Shown: one piece after another, positions 36,284 through 45,060 of the stretch | How the letters are laid out: each line of letters starts with the position of its first letter | How positions within the stretch are numbered: the stretch's first letter is position 1 | Assembly (NCBI RefSeq): GCF_000503895.1 | Contig: NC_022997.1 | Coordinates: 2,004,501-2,068,500 of the forward strand | DNA: 64,000 bases | Source: Hyphomicrobium nitrativorans NL23 | GTDB taxonomy: Bacteria > Pseudomonadota > Alphaproteobacteria > Rhizobiales > Hyphomicrobiaceae | Direction of reading: 5' to 3' | Notes under the pieces: model-generated | Databases searched by the model: none | What the model saw: the letters and a program-made list of their open reading frames with translations, nothing else | Told to the model about the DNA's origin: nothing | Made by a program: the position numbers and the translations under genes

Positions 36284-37222
36284 ATGCGGGTTCAGGTTCT
36301 GGCGGGTGCGCTTCTCGCGCTGCTTTTCGGGGCGGGAGCCGCTTCGGCGGAAGCGGCAGGCCAGATAACGGTCGAACCCGGTGGCGTCCCCACCGTGACC
36401 ATCATCAACAAGGCTCCCGCGGAAGCCGATGCGGAGGAGCCGAACGCGCTTTCCATCGTCAACGAGACGGAGGCGGAGGGCGTTCTTCCCACGCGCGTGC
36501 GCGAGGCCGTTTCTGAGCCTGAAGTTGATGAAGTGCCGCCGCGTGCCGACGACGCTTTGCCGGGTGACGCCCTAACGGCGCACGACGGCGAGACCGAGGC
36601 GGCCGAAGCGCGCGTACCGCCTCCCCCGCCGACGCTCCATATCGACGTCGATCTTACGAACCAGACGATGACGGTGTCCGAAGGCGGCGCCGTGCGCCAC
36701 TCCTGGCCGATCTCGTCAGGCCGGCGCGGTTATGCGACGCCGACCGGCACCTTCCAGCCGACGTGGATGGCGCGCCAGTGGTTCTCGAAGCAGTACGACA
36801 ACGCGCCGATGCCGCATTCGATTTTCTTCCATGAGGGCGTCGCGATCCACGGGAGCTGGGCACTTCGCTCGCTGGGGCGTCCGGCGTCGCATGGGTGCGT
36901 GCGGCTTGCGCCCAAGAATGCCTCGACGCTGTTCCGCATGGTCAACCGGCATGGCAAGGAGCGGACGCGGATCGTTGTCGATGGCACGCCCAATTTCGGC
37001 CCGCCGCCGGCCGTGGCCTCGCGCGAACAGCGGACGACGCGCGGAATGCAAGCTCGTCGTGCTGCTGGCGGCAGCGCCTACACCTACCTGCCGCCCTCTG
37101 CCGCGGGGCGGAATGCGGCGTCCCAGAGCGCATACATGCCGCCGCGGGCGCGCCGTCGCGGGCAGGCGCAAGCCTATTACCCGCGCCCTCCGCGTGGACT
37201 GTTCACCGGCTATGGGTTCTGA
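36284..37222 (+). CDS. L,D-transpeptidase (YkuD), long form
   Basis: 312 residues from ATG 36284 with GGAG upstream. Signal peptide (ending ASA-EA), an acidic low-complexity linker (about 25-115, many Glu and Ala), the YkuD domain with WPISSGRRGYATPTGTFQP and SLGRPASHGCVRL (Cys in SHGC), and a basic Tyr/Arg-rich tail (about 250-312). The domain is very similar to that of its neighbour, which points to duplication. Acts in the periplasm on peptidoglycan. Confidence 0.92.
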   Translation: MRVQVLAGALLALLFGAGAASAEAAGQITVEPGGVPTVTIINKAPAEADAEEPNALSIVNETEAEGVLPTRVREAVSEPEVDEVPPRADDALPGDALTAHDGETEAAEARVPPPPPTLHIDVDLTNQTMTVSEGGAVRHSWPISSGRRGYATPTGTFQPTWMARQWFSKQYDNAPMPHSIFFHEGVAIHGSWALRSLGRPASHGCVRLAPKNASTLFRMVNRHGKERTRIVVDGTPNFGPPPAVASREQRTTRGMQARRAAGGSAYTYLPPSAAGRNAASQSAYMPPRARRRGQAQAYYPRPPRGLFTGYGF

Positions 37223-37234
37223 TCGTTTTCGGCG

Positions 37235-38770
37235 TCAGAACGGGTTCCAGGTGGGGCGAGGGGTGAAGCGCACGTAGCCGATGCTGGCGCCGAGCCTCAG
37301 CCCGAGGCCCGAGCGGATGGGCGCCATTGTGACGTTCCCGCCCCGCAGCAGGGTCATGCCGACGCCGCCCACCAGATAGGCGGAGCCGTCCACGCCGGTG
37401 AAGCGGCGGAACAGGGCCTCCGGCTCTTCCAGGCTGTAGATCAGGAACAGCGTGCGCGAGCCGTCCCCGCCGATGTCGTAGCCGATCGAAGGGCCGTGCC
37501 AGTAAACCTGCTGGCGGGCGCCCGAGCGGTGGTAGAGCGTGCCTTCGCCGTAGCGCAGACCGGCCAGGAACGCTGCGCCGCCTTCACTCCCGAGCACATA
37601 AGCCGTTGGCCGTCCCGATTGCTGGAACGCGTACTCGATGACGCTCGCCAGCGATGTCGAGATGGTGCCGAAGAAGCCGCGTGATACCTCGCGAATTTCG
37701 TCGATCGAATAGCCGGGTTCGCCGTCGCTGTACTCGCCTTGGACATCGCCATCCTCGGGAAGCGTATAGGGCATGCCCGGAGGATCGCCGGGAGCGGGTG
37801 GCGCGTAGCTGGGCGAATGGTCATCGTGGGGCTGGCCGCCGGGCGGAGGTACGGGCCGCATCATGGGCGGGGGGATCACCGCCTGTGCCGTGGTCGTGCT
37901 CCAGCTCGATGTGCTTTCGTGCTTGCTTTCGTTTCGGGGCTCCGTCTCAGGATCGGCCGCGAGGTCGGGCGGCACATAGGGCAGCCTGGGCTCCAAGGGG
38001 GGCGATGCCGGCGCCGTTGCTTCGGGATGAGGGGCTGCATCCGGCGCGGTTTTCGCCTTTGGGAGCGTCTCGGCGCGCGGCAAGGCGTCGGAAGGCGCCG
38101 CCGGTGGGCCAGTTCCCTCTGGGATCGCCCCCTCCGTGGACGGCACGGCGCCCGGCGCGGTGCGCGGATTTTCGGTCCGGCGGATCGGCGAGAGGTCGGG
38201 CTGCGGCTCCGGCGCCTTCGAGGTTTCCGTCGCCGCGACGGGGAGACGCGCGGGAGCGGGTGCAGGTGTCTGTTCCGCCGCGGCCACCCTCGGCTGGACA
38301 CCTGCAGGCGAGGTTGCGATCTCACGGTCGATCCGCGCGATCAGATGTTCCGACTTGGCGCGCATCACGGCCATCAGCTCGTCTGCGGACGTCTTGAGCT
38401 CTTCGAGCTTGGCACAGCTTGCGCTGCCGGGATTTGCGGCGTCGGGCGTGCCGAGCGTGTCGATACGGCCGAGAAGCTCGCCGGCCTGAGCGTCGAACCC
38501 GTCGAGGGCCTGATCGTGCACCAGGGCCAGGCCCTTGGCTTCATAGTCGGCGTCGGGCCAGCCTTTGTGATCTCGCAGTTCCTGGAGCTTTTGCTTGAGG
38601 CGAGGTTGGGTCTCGGCGCTGAAGGCGCGCAGGGCTTCGGCGGAGTCGTCCACCGCGTCGCCGAAGCTCTCGACAGAGCATGCTTCCTCGGCGCGCACAT
38701 GCGACGGAGGAAGAGCCAGCACCATTGCCAGTCCCAGCAGGGCCAGGCCGAACCGCGATCTTGTTTTCAT
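37235..38770 (-). CDS. eipA: EipA (DUF1134) protein with long N-terminal extension
   Basis: 511 residues from ATG 38770, with GAGGAAGAG upstream; the frame is open to 38923. Signal peptide MKTRSRFGLALLGLAMVLAL, a helical part with two cysteines (about 29-145), a Pro/Ala/Glu-rich linker (about 150-345) and at about 352-511 the DUF1134 domain: SRGFFGTISTSLASVIEYAF, SEGGAAFLAGLRYGEGTLY and VYWHGPSIGYDIGGDGSRT. Brucella EipA, a periplasmic protein needed for envelope integrity, is much shorter. Convergent with the long L,D-transpeptidase, which fits a role in the cell wall. Confidence 0.85.
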   Translation of the reverse strand: MKTRSRFGLALLGLAMVLALPPSHVRAEEACSVESFGDAVDDSAEALRAFSAETQPRLKQKLQELRDHKGWPDADYEAKGLALVHDQALDGFDAQAGELLGRIDTLGTPDAANPGSASCAKLEELKTSADELMAVMRAKSEHLIARIDREIATSPAGVQPRVAAAEQTPAPAPARLPVAATETSKAPEPQPDLSPIRRTENPRTAPGAVPSTEGAIPEGTGPPAAPSDALPRAETLPKAKTAPDAAPHPEATAPASPPLEPRLPYVPPDLAADPETEPRNESKHESTSSWSTTTAQAVIPPPMMRPVPPPGGQPHDDHSPSYAPPAPGDPPGMPYTLPEDGDVQGEYSDGEPGYSIDEIREVSRGFFGTISTSLASVIEYAFQQSGRPTAYVLGSEGGAAFLAGLRYGEGTLYHRSGARQQVYWHGPSIGYDIGGDGSRTLFLIYSLEEPEALFRRFTGVDGSAYLVGGVGMTLLRGGNVTMAPIRSGLGLRLGASIGYVRFTPRPTWNPF

Positions 38771-38944
38771 CGAAACTCTTCCTCGCCAACTTTTTGGCGC
38801 TTTTAGGGAGCTTAGCGATGAAGGCTCACTTGCGGGACTTCTTTTTTCGTTGGGAGAAGAGATCTTAGGCCGTGACCCGCGGGTGTCTTCCAGCCGGGCG
38901 GGAAGCCCGAGGCAGAGTGCCAACCCGCAATTCCGGCGGCCGCC

Positions 38945-39871
38945 TCATTCGGTCGGCACCGTGCGGATGATGCTTGTCATCGGGCGTTCGGCGCCGACCG
39001 CCGGCAGGCCTTTCACGTCCTTTTCGATCAGCGCATCGTATTCGGCGAGGGTCTGGAGGCTGTCCTTCGCCGTCATGTGCACGATCTTATAGCCGCCAGC
39101 CTTGAGCGCCTTGAGCAGCGCGGGCATGGCCTCGGCGGTGCGCGGCTGGATGTCGTGCATCAGGAGGATGCCTTTGCCGCGCTTGTTGAGGCGCTCCATC
39201 GTCGCCTTGACGAGACGGTCCGGGCTCTGGCGGCGGAAGTCGAAGCTGTCGACGTCGGTCGAGAAGACGGCGATGTTGCGCCCTGCGAGATGTGCGAGAG
39301 AGGCTTTGGAATCCCGAAGATAGGGATAGCGGAAGAAGGGCGCGACGGGCGCACCGGCTCCGCGTGCCACCGCACTGACGCCTTTCTCGATCTCGTCCTT
39401 CGCTTCCTGGTCGGAAGCCTTGCGCATGTCCTTGTGCGACCAGGTGTGGGTGCCGATGGTGTGGCCGCGCCGTGCAACGTCGCGCAGAATGTTGGGAAGG
39501 CCGATGGCCATTTTGCCGAGGCTGAAGAAGATGCCCTTGGTGCACTCGTGCTCCAGCGCGTCGAGGATGGCGGTGGTCGTGCGGACTTGTGGGCCATCGT
39601 CGAAGGTCAGGACGACTTCCTTATCCTGCAAGAAGTCGTAGGCTTTGTAGTGCTCCATGCCGAAGCCGGGTCCGCCCGTCGTGTCGACTTCCACCGTGCG
39701 TGAAACGCCAAGCGCGTCCGGGTTGGCGCAGGCCTGCCCTGCCGCCTTATCGGGGAGTGCGGCGGTTTCCGCGCCTGGTTTCGGATCGGGATCGGGCGCC
39801 GCCTGGTTCGCACCGCCGGCATAAGCGGCGGTTGCGAGCAAAATGAGCAGCGTCGACAGAATGGCGCGCAT
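38945..39871 (-). CDS. Exported polysaccharide deacetylase, NodB fold (paralogue 3)
   Basis: 308 residues from ATG 39871 (GGAGGGA upstream). Signal peptide MRAILSTLLILLATAAYAGG, then LGVSRTVEVDT, LTFDDGP, GHTIGTHTWSHKDM, FFRYPYLRDSKAS and ILLMHDIQPRT, matching the two copies at 15.7-17.9 kb but without their Pro-rich tails. All catalytic and metal residues are present. It stands alone here, beside EipA and upstream of a thioesterase gene. Confidence 0.9.
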   Translation of the reverse strand: MRAILSTLLILLATAAYAGGANQAAPDPDPKPGAETAALPDKAAGQACANPDALGVSRTVEVDTTGGPGFGMEHYKAYDFLQDKEVVLTFDDGPQVRTTTAILDALEHECTKGIFFSLGKMAIGLPNILRDVARRGHTIGTHTWSHKDMRKASDQEAKDEIEKGVSAVARGAGAPVAPFFRYPYLRDSKASLAHLAGRNIAVFSTDVDSFDFRRQSPDRLVKATMERLNKRGKGILLMHDIQPRTAEAMPALLKALKAGGYKIVHMTAKDSLQTLAEYDALIEKDVKGLPAVGAERPMTSIIRTVPTE

Positions 39872-39974
39872 GGTCGTTCCCTCCTGATTCCTTCGGCCTA
39901 CATAGCAACAAATGTCGGCGCGGGGGAGGCGGCGGCTCAGGATACTGTGGGGAAGGGGCGCAAGGTGCGCCTCT

Positions 39975-40391
39975 TCACGCCGGTCCCCCTTTTGCGCGCG
40001 CCTTGGCCTCGAAACGCGTCCGGTCGATGATGACGCGCGTGTGACGGGCGTCGCCGATCTGTTCGGTCGCGTCGCGGGCTTCGATGGCGAACGTGAGCTT
40101 GCGGCCATCCACGGCCAGGAGGGTTGCCGTCGCGCTGACGGCGAGGCCAGGCGGGGTTGCGGCCTTGTGGCTTACATCGAGATGGGTGCCGACGCTCGTT
40201 TCGCCGGGTGCGAGGTGTTTTTCGATTGCCGCGACGGCTGCCGCTTCCATCAAGGCAATCATGGCAGGGGTGGCGTAGACATCCGCCGTTCCGCTCCCCA
40301 GAGCGGCGGCGGTGAGCGCGTGCGTCACCACGGTTTCCGCGCGGCCTTCTAGGCCCGGTATCAACGATGTGGATCGCTCGGATGCTGTCAT
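39975..40391 (-). CDS. Hot-dog thioesterase, FlK-like
   Basis: 138 residues. It matches the fluoroacetyl-CoA thioesterase family: YATPAMIALMEAAAVAAIE with Thr41 and Glu49, and GTHLDVSHKAAT with His75, which correspond to the Thr-Glu-His triad of FlK (offset by one). Cytosolic hydrolysis of a short acyl-CoA is likely; fluoroacetyl-CoA itself is not implied. Confidence 0.82.
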   Translation of the reverse strand: MTASERSTSLIPGLEGRAETVVTHALTAAALGSGTADVYATPAMIALMEAAAVAAIEKHLAPGETSVGTHLDVSHKAATPPGLAVSATATLLAVDGRKLTFAIEARDATEQIGDARHTRVIIDRTRFEAKARAKGGPA

Positions 40392-40561
40392 GGACGAAGC
40401 TTCTCTCTGCGTCGTTCGGTTCGCCTGTTGTCACGGCGCTTCGCAAGTCTTCACAAAAAAAGTTGGCGTGTCACGCCAGGAACAGCGGCAGAGCCGGCAG
40501 GCGCATAGGGTCCGCGCATCGGATTTCGCAGCCCATTGGGCGAGGCCGGATGGAGAATGTC

Positions 40562-40813
40562 ATGATCACGTCATTCACGCGCACTGCCGTTGTCGCTGCC
40601 GTTGCGGCGCTTGGGGCACTGGGCTTTGCGGCGGACGCGGATGCGCGCGGCGGCAAAGAGTATTTCCAGCAGACCTATCGGTTCGATCGGCCGATGGACG
40701 GCTACCAGGGGTTTTCGGGTGCGTACCACTGCTCGTACGTGCGCACGCCGAAGCAGGTGTGTCACAAGGGCAAATGCAAGCGCGTCTGGGAGCTGCTTCA
40801 GACCTGTCAGTAA
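40562..40813 (+). CDS. Small exported Cys-containing protein
   Basis: 83 residues from ATG 40562, with GGAG seven bases upstream. Signal peptide to about ADA-RG. The mature part has YQGFSGAYHCSYVRTPKQVC and KGKCKRVWELLQTCQ, with four Cys that could form two disulphides. No family recognised. A terminator follows 45 bp downstream. Confidence 0.7.
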   Translation: MITSFTRTAVVAAVAALGALGFAADADARGGKEYFQQTYRFDRPMDGYQGFSGAYHCSYVRTPKQVCHKGKCKRVWELLQTCQ

Positions 40814-40857
40814 GTTTTGGCCCCGTTTCGCAGGTTCCTCCTCCCAAAGACGACCTT

Positions 40858-40885
40858 GGCCCCGGTATGATCGGGGCCATTTTTT
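40858..40885 (+). terminator. Terminator after the small Cys protein gene
   Basis: GGCCCCG (40858-40864) and CGGGGCC (40872-40878) with loop GTATGAT, followed by A and T6. Confidence 0.85.
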
Positions 40886-40939
40886 CGCTTGCACGTTTGG
40901 GCGCGCTCGCGGGGCGTAGGGTTCTCTCAGGTTGCGGGG

Positions 40940-42349
40940 TTAGCGCGTCACGCGCAGTTCAACGCGGCGGTCGAACTGATAGAGCGCTTCGCCGCGGTAT
41001 TTCTTGCGGTCGATGCCTTTGAACGGCTCGGTCTTGCCTTTGGGCGTGAGCGTCAGTTTGCCCTTGTAGCCGCCGTCCGTCAGAATCCGCGAGACGGCTT
41101 CGAGCCGTTCGCGCGACAGGTCGAAATTGTAATTGTGCGTTCCGCGCTCGTCGGCATGGCCGGTGAGTTCCACGGAATCGAGGCGCTTGAGGAGCAGGTA
41201 TTCGAGAAGAAGCTCCGCGGCCCGCTCGCCTTCCACCGTGAGCGCCGCCTGATTGTACACGAACATGATCGGGACGGGGATCGGGGCCTGGGCTGCGGGC
41301 TTCGCGGCCTTGCCGGGAGCGGCAAGCATCGCGGCTTTGGTTTCCGTATCCTTCTGGGCAGCGTCTCCCTCGACGGTGCTTTTCCCGCCTGGAACGGCAT
41401 CCGCGCTTGCGCTCGCTGTGGTGTCCGATGAGGCGGCAGGTTCCTCCGTTGCCGCCTCGGCCTGCGGCTTGTCTGTGGCGGCGGAGGACGCTGGCGTTGC
41501 GGTTGCCGCTGCCGCGACCGTCTGGCGCTCGGTCTCTCGTTTCGCTGCGTCCTTGCGGGCGGCTTCGGCGGCTGCCTGCTCGGCCTCGCGTTGGGCCTTG
41601 AGTGCGGCTTGGGTTTGCGCTTGGGCAAGCTGCCTGCGCTCGGCTTCCTTCTTCTCGCGCGCAGCTTTTTCTTCAGCTTCCTTTTCGCGGGCAGCGTCCT
41701 CGCGGGCTTCGGAGACGAGTTCTTCGAACTTGCGCATGACGTCGCCGGCGGCGGCGGGCGCATCCTCCGTGACCTGCTCTGTCGCTGGTGCGGCTTCGGC
41801 TGCCGCGGTCTCTGTCGTTGAGGAGGGTGGTGTTACGGAGGGTTCTGGGGCCGGAGCGGGCTCAGACTTGGCGGGCGGTGTGGGCGCAGATTCGAACGTG
41901 ATGGTGGGATCCGCGCCTGCGAACTTGTGCTCGGTCGAGAGGCTCCACGAACCTCCATCGTCGGCCTGGACCGTGCCCGCAGATTTTCCGTCCGCGTACA
42001 CCGTGATGTAGGCGCGGGGCTCGGCGCGTCCGGCGAACACCGACGGTCCGTCCGGAGAGATGCGCGAAATGTCGAGTGCGACATCGCCCGGAGGCGGCTG
42101 TGTGTCCGCCGCCGTGTCGCCTGCGAGCGCCGCAACGGTGTCTTCGATGGCGCGCTCGGCGGAGGCGGAGGCTTTGCTCGGAGCTTCTCCTGGGGCGCGA
42201 GGCGCTTCGTTCTCTGTTGAAGGCTGTTCAGGGGCTTGAGTGGACGCGACCGTCCAGGGAAGATCCATGCCGAGACGATCGGCGGCGAAGATGCCGGCGG
42301 CCGCCGTCACCAAAAGTCCCAGCAAAACGAGTGCTGTGCGCCGCAACAT
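40940..42349 (-). CDS. OmpA-domain protein with coiled-coil middle
   Basis: 469 residues from ATG 42349 (GAGGTGGG upstream). One N-terminal membrane helix or signal (MLRRTALVLLGLLVTAAAGI), a short Ig-like domain (SRISPDGPSVFAGRAEPRAY), a long Ala/Glu/Lys-rich stretch that forms a charged coiled coil (about 195-280) and a C-terminal OmpA domain (about 360-469) with VELTGHADERGTHNYNFDLS and RVELRVTR. OmpA domains bind diaminopimelate in peptidoglycan, so the protein may connect the inner membrane to the wall. Confidence 0.85.
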   Translation of the reverse strand: MLRRTALVLLGLLVTAAAGIFAADRLGMDLPWTVASTQAPEQPSTENEAPRAPGEAPSKASASAERAIEDTVAALAGDTAADTQPPPGDVALDISRISPDGPSVFAGRAEPRAYITVYADGKSAGTVQADDGGSWSLSTEHKFAGADPTITFESAPTPPAKSEPAPAPEPSVTPPSSTTETAAAEAAPATEQVTEDAPAAAGDVMRKFEELVSEAREDAAREKEAEEKAAREKKEAERRQLAQAQTQAALKAQREAEQAAAEAARKDAAKRETERQTVAAAATATPASSAATDKPQAEAATEEPAASSDTTASASADAVPGGKSTVEGDAAQKDTETKAAMLAAPGKAAKPAAQAPIPVPIMFVYNQAALTVEGERAAELLLEYLLLKRLDSVELTGHADERGTHNYNFDLSRERLEAVSRILTDGGYKGKLTLTPKGKTEPFKGIDRKKYRGEALYQFDRRVELRVTR

Positions 42350-42444
42350 ACCCACCTCGATCAAAAACGGCCCCCAAATGAGAGCCGCACGATGATCCAG
42401 GTTTAACGGATTATCAAGCCATCGGCACGATTTCGGTCATGGAA

Positions 42445-42478
42445 AGAGGCGCAGAGTGGGGGGAACCTCTGCGCCTCT
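42445..42478 (-). terminator. Hairpin after the Spy-like gene
   Basis: AGAGGCGCAGAG and CTCTGCGCCTCT form a perfect 12-bp stem; on the minus strand it is followed by a short T-tract (TTTCC). Confidence 0.65.
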
Positions 42479-42494
42479 CCGGGGGCGGTTCGTC

Positions 42495-43232
42495 CTATTC
42501 GTCGGAATTCGGAGTATCCGCCTCGCGTTCAGTTTCGCCGGCCTGATCACGATCACTGTCGTTGGCGCGGTCGTGGTGGCCGCGGTGCTCGCCACGCTCA
42601 TGACGCGGACCGCGGTGTTCCCACTTGCCGCCGTGCTTTCCGCCGCGATGGGCGTGCCGCTTTCCGCGGCGCTCAGTCAGCGTCTTTTTCTGGTCGTCTG
42701 TCAGCACCGCATAGAATGCCTCGGCTGCCGGGCGGTAAGCCTTGAGCGCTTCGAGTGAGCTTTCGAGCTGGATCTGGCGGCGGGCCAGGCGATCGACGGG
42801 TGTCGGGCGCTTGCGCTCGGTCGCTTCGGTCTTCTCCGCCTTATCGTCGCCGCCGGCCTTCTCGGCCTTTTCCGCCTTGCTGCGGTCCTTGCGTCCTTCC
42901 GGGCAGCCTTCGCGCAGCTTTTCGACGGCGCTGTGGGTCGCGGTCTTGAAGGTGTCGAACGCGTTCTGCTGGTCGGTCGTGATCTTCAGGCGATGCTGGA
43001 GCCGCACCAGCATGACATCGGTGAATTCCGCGCTACTGTCGCGGCAGAAGGGGCTGAACCCCGGGTTCGCGAACGAGCGATCGAGAAACCCGATGGTGCC
43101 GCCGTGGCCAGCGTGATGACCCTTGTGGTGGCCGTTCCAATGATGACCGCGATGCGCGATGGCGCTGGCTGCGGTGAGGCCCACGGCTACGGCTGCGATG
43201 CCGGCCAGAATGAACGTCTTCTTACCTGTCAT
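42495..43232 (-). CDS. Spy/CpxP-like periplasmic protein, His-rich
   Basis: 245 residues from ATG 43232. A signal peptide (ending AIA-HR) leads into a His-rich stretch, HRGHHWNGHHKGHHAGHGG, likely to bind Ni, Zn or Cu. The helical core has LQHRLKITTDQQNAFDTFKT and later AFYAVLTDDQKKTLTERRG, the LTxxQ motif of Spy/CpxP chaperones. The tail is charged with further His (HERGEHRGHHDR). Such proteins hold unfolded periplasmic proteins or sense metal stress; the role here is inferred. Confidence 0.82.
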   Translation of the reverse strand: MTGKKTFILAGIAAVAVGLTAASAIAHRGHHWNGHHKGHHAGHGGTIGFLDRSFANPGFSPFCRDSSAEFTDVMLVRLQHRLKITTDQQNAFDTFKTATHSAVEKLREGCPEGRKDRSKAEKAEKAGGDDKAEKTEATERKRPTPVDRLARRQIQLESSLEALKAYRPAAEAFYAVLTDDQKKTLTERRGKRHAHRGGKHGGKWEHRGPRHERGEHRGHHDRANDSDRDQAGETEREADTPNSDE

Positions 43233-43389
43233 AAATTCGTTCTCCCTTGATCGATCGGCGCGAGATCCCGGGGAAGTTTGGGGGGAGCCGGGTGCACCGT
43301 CTTGCTGGGTAGAACGGGGGCGACGGGGTTTTCCGTCGCTCTTTTTTGCGTTGATGGCAGTTGAGCCCGATTGAAACGGGATCGCTCGT

Positions 43390-43683
43390 CTAGGCTCCAA
43401 ACCCAATCGGGATAGCCTTACGACGCGAGGGCTTTTGTTCGGCTGGCAGGAGCGAGGTTGCAGCAAACCTCATGGTTTGCAAGACCTTGCGACGCACCTG
43501 CCGGGCAAAAGAGCCGCGCGGCTCCGCCGTGAGACAAGATTGGCCGATGGCGGCGTCGTGCTGGAAGCACGCCTCCGGCATGAGCCGCTCGACCGATGCG
43601 CAGGCATCTCTCTTCGCACTTCTCCTGGCCCTCGATCAATCTTGTCTCATCGTGACGCCATCCTGATTGGGTTTGGAGCCTAG
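43390..43683. mobile_element. 294-bp MITE-like element with 24-bp terminal inverted repeats
   Basis: CTAGGCTCCAAACCCAATCGGGAT-type end at 43390-43413 and its complement with one mismatch at 43660-43683. A second inverted pair inside (GAGACAAGATTG near 43531 and CAATCTTGTCTC near 43638) makes a nested hairpin. No coding frame. Both ends carry CTAG, which could be a 4-bp target duplication or part of the repeat. Its right end supplies the stop codon of the next gene. It looks like a non-autonomous transposon remnant. Confidence 0.75.
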
Positions 43684-44045
43684 CGGCAGCGCAGAAGATC
43701 CTGGCTTCCGGCGTCGTCCGTGAGCGTCAGCGTGTCGCCCGAGACGGTAAGGGTGAAATCGTAGGCCTGAGCGTCGCCCTCGACCTGGCAATTCGCCTTC
43801 ACCTTCCATTCGTCGCCCGCACCCTCGGCAGACGAGAACGTGCAGTGGGTTTCGTACTGGTCGAAGCGCTTCTCCTGCAGGACAAGCGGGGCTTCCGGGC
43901 GTTCCTGCGGGACTTTGCATTGAGCGAGGTCGGAGGCCCACGTGCCGACATAGGACGGGGCTGCCGCGTGTGCGGACCCCGCGGCGAGCGTGAGGGCGGC
44001 GAGCGCGGTCAACGCGCGCGAAAACTTCTGGGGTGCCGTGTGCAT
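43680..44045 (-). CDS. Small exported protein of unknown function
   Basis: 121 residues from ATG 44045, with CCGGAGA upstream. Signal peptide (ending AHA-AA). Mature part: SYVGTWASDLAQCKVPQERP, then CTFSSAEG, VKANCQVEGDAQAYDFTL and TLTLTDDAGSQDLLRCR, with four Cys and a beta-rich pattern. The TAG stop lies in the inverted repeat of the adjacent 294-bp element, so the natural end may have been altered by insertion. The DUF72 gene is 68 bp upstream. Confidence 0.7.
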   Translation of the reverse strand: MHTAPQKFSRALTALAALTLAAGSAHAAAPSYVGTWASDLAQCKVPQERPEAPLVLQEKRFDQYETHCTFSSAEGAGDEWKVKANCQVEGDAQAYDFTLTVSGDTLTLTDDAGSQDLLRCR

Positions 44046-44113
44046 CGTCGTGTGTCTCCGGGTCTTCGCGCGCTCGTGGCCGCATTCTTCACGAGCAAGC
44101 GTGTCCGCGGTCA

Positions 44114-44932
44114 TTATGTCAAGAGCGCGGTGAACGCCTGGGCGGCGGCAGGGGCGTGCACTTTGCCGCCATGGATGAAGTACACGAACACGTCGCGCGG
44201 CTTGGGCTTCGTTTTTTTGGACGGGAGCGCGGGCGCGAAGAGATCGCCTTCGACGCGCTTCGGGAGGTTGCCTTCCGCCCATGATCGCGCAGCGTCCGCC
44301 CACTGCGCGATCTCCTTCGGCGGATATGCGGTCGGGATCGTGTCCTCGCCTTTCTGTAAACGGGCGTAGACGAAGCCGCCCGCAAGATCGGCAATTGCGG
44401 GGTACACCGGATGATCGGCATAGACGACGGGCACGGCGTGCCGTCGGATCAAGGCGATGAACTCCGGGCACTTGAACGTGTCGTGGCGTACTTCAACGGT
44501 GTGGCGGAGCGCTTTGCCGTCGAGCTCCTTGGGCAGCAATTCGAGAAACGCTCCGAAATCGGCTTCGTCGAATGTCTTTGTCGGTGCGAACTGCCAGAGG
44601 ATCGGTCCGAGCCGGTCGCCCAGCATCGTGGGGCCGGAGTCGAGGAAGCGTTTGATCGAGTCGCCGGCTTCCGCGAGCACGCGCCGGTTGGTCGCGAAGC
44701 GCGGTCCCTTAAGCGAAAAGACAAAGCCGTCGGGCACGTCGCGGGCCCACTTGGCAAAGGTGTTGGGCGTCTGGGAGCGGTAATAGGTGCCGTTGATCTC
44801 TATGGTGGAGAGTGCGCGGCTTGCGAAGTGCAGCTCTTTCGCCTGCTGTAACTTTTCAGGATAGAAGACGCCGCGCCAGGGTGCGAACGTCCAGCCGCCG
44901 ATACCGGCTCTGATGGTTCCGTGTCCGCTCAT
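44114..44932 (-). CDS. DUF72 family protein
   Basis: 272 residues from ATG 44932 with GGAGAAG upstream. TIM-barrel DUF72 pattern: IRAGIGGWTFAPWRGVFYP, ALSTIEINGTYYRSQ, GFVFSLKGPRFATNRR, LGPILWQFAPTK and HTVEVRHDTF. These proteins are widespread, structurally related to endonuclease IV and xylose isomerase, and of unknown function. Divergent from the MFS gene. Confidence 0.9.
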   Translation of the reverse strand: MSGHGTIRAGIGGWTFAPWRGVFYPEKLQQAKELHFASRALSTIEINGTYYRSQTPNTFAKWARDVPDGFVFSLKGPRFATNRRVLAEAGDSIKRFLDSGPTMLGDRLGPILWQFAPTKTFDEADFGAFLELLPKELDGKALRHTVEVRHDTFKCPEFIALIRRHAVPVVYADHPVYPAIADLAGGFVYARLQKGEDTIPTAYPPKEIAQWADAARSWAEGNLPKRVEGDLFAPALPSKKTKPKPRDVFVYFIHGGKVHAPAAAQAFTALLT

Positions 44933-45060
44933 CGGTTCTTCTCCACTTTTTATGGTGCGCGTTACCGCCCCTGTCACATTCCCGCGAAGCGGGTGTCGTG
45001 GGAAGAGCTGGCGAGCGGCCAAACGAAGCGCGCCACGTGACAAGGGGCAAGGTTGGCGGT

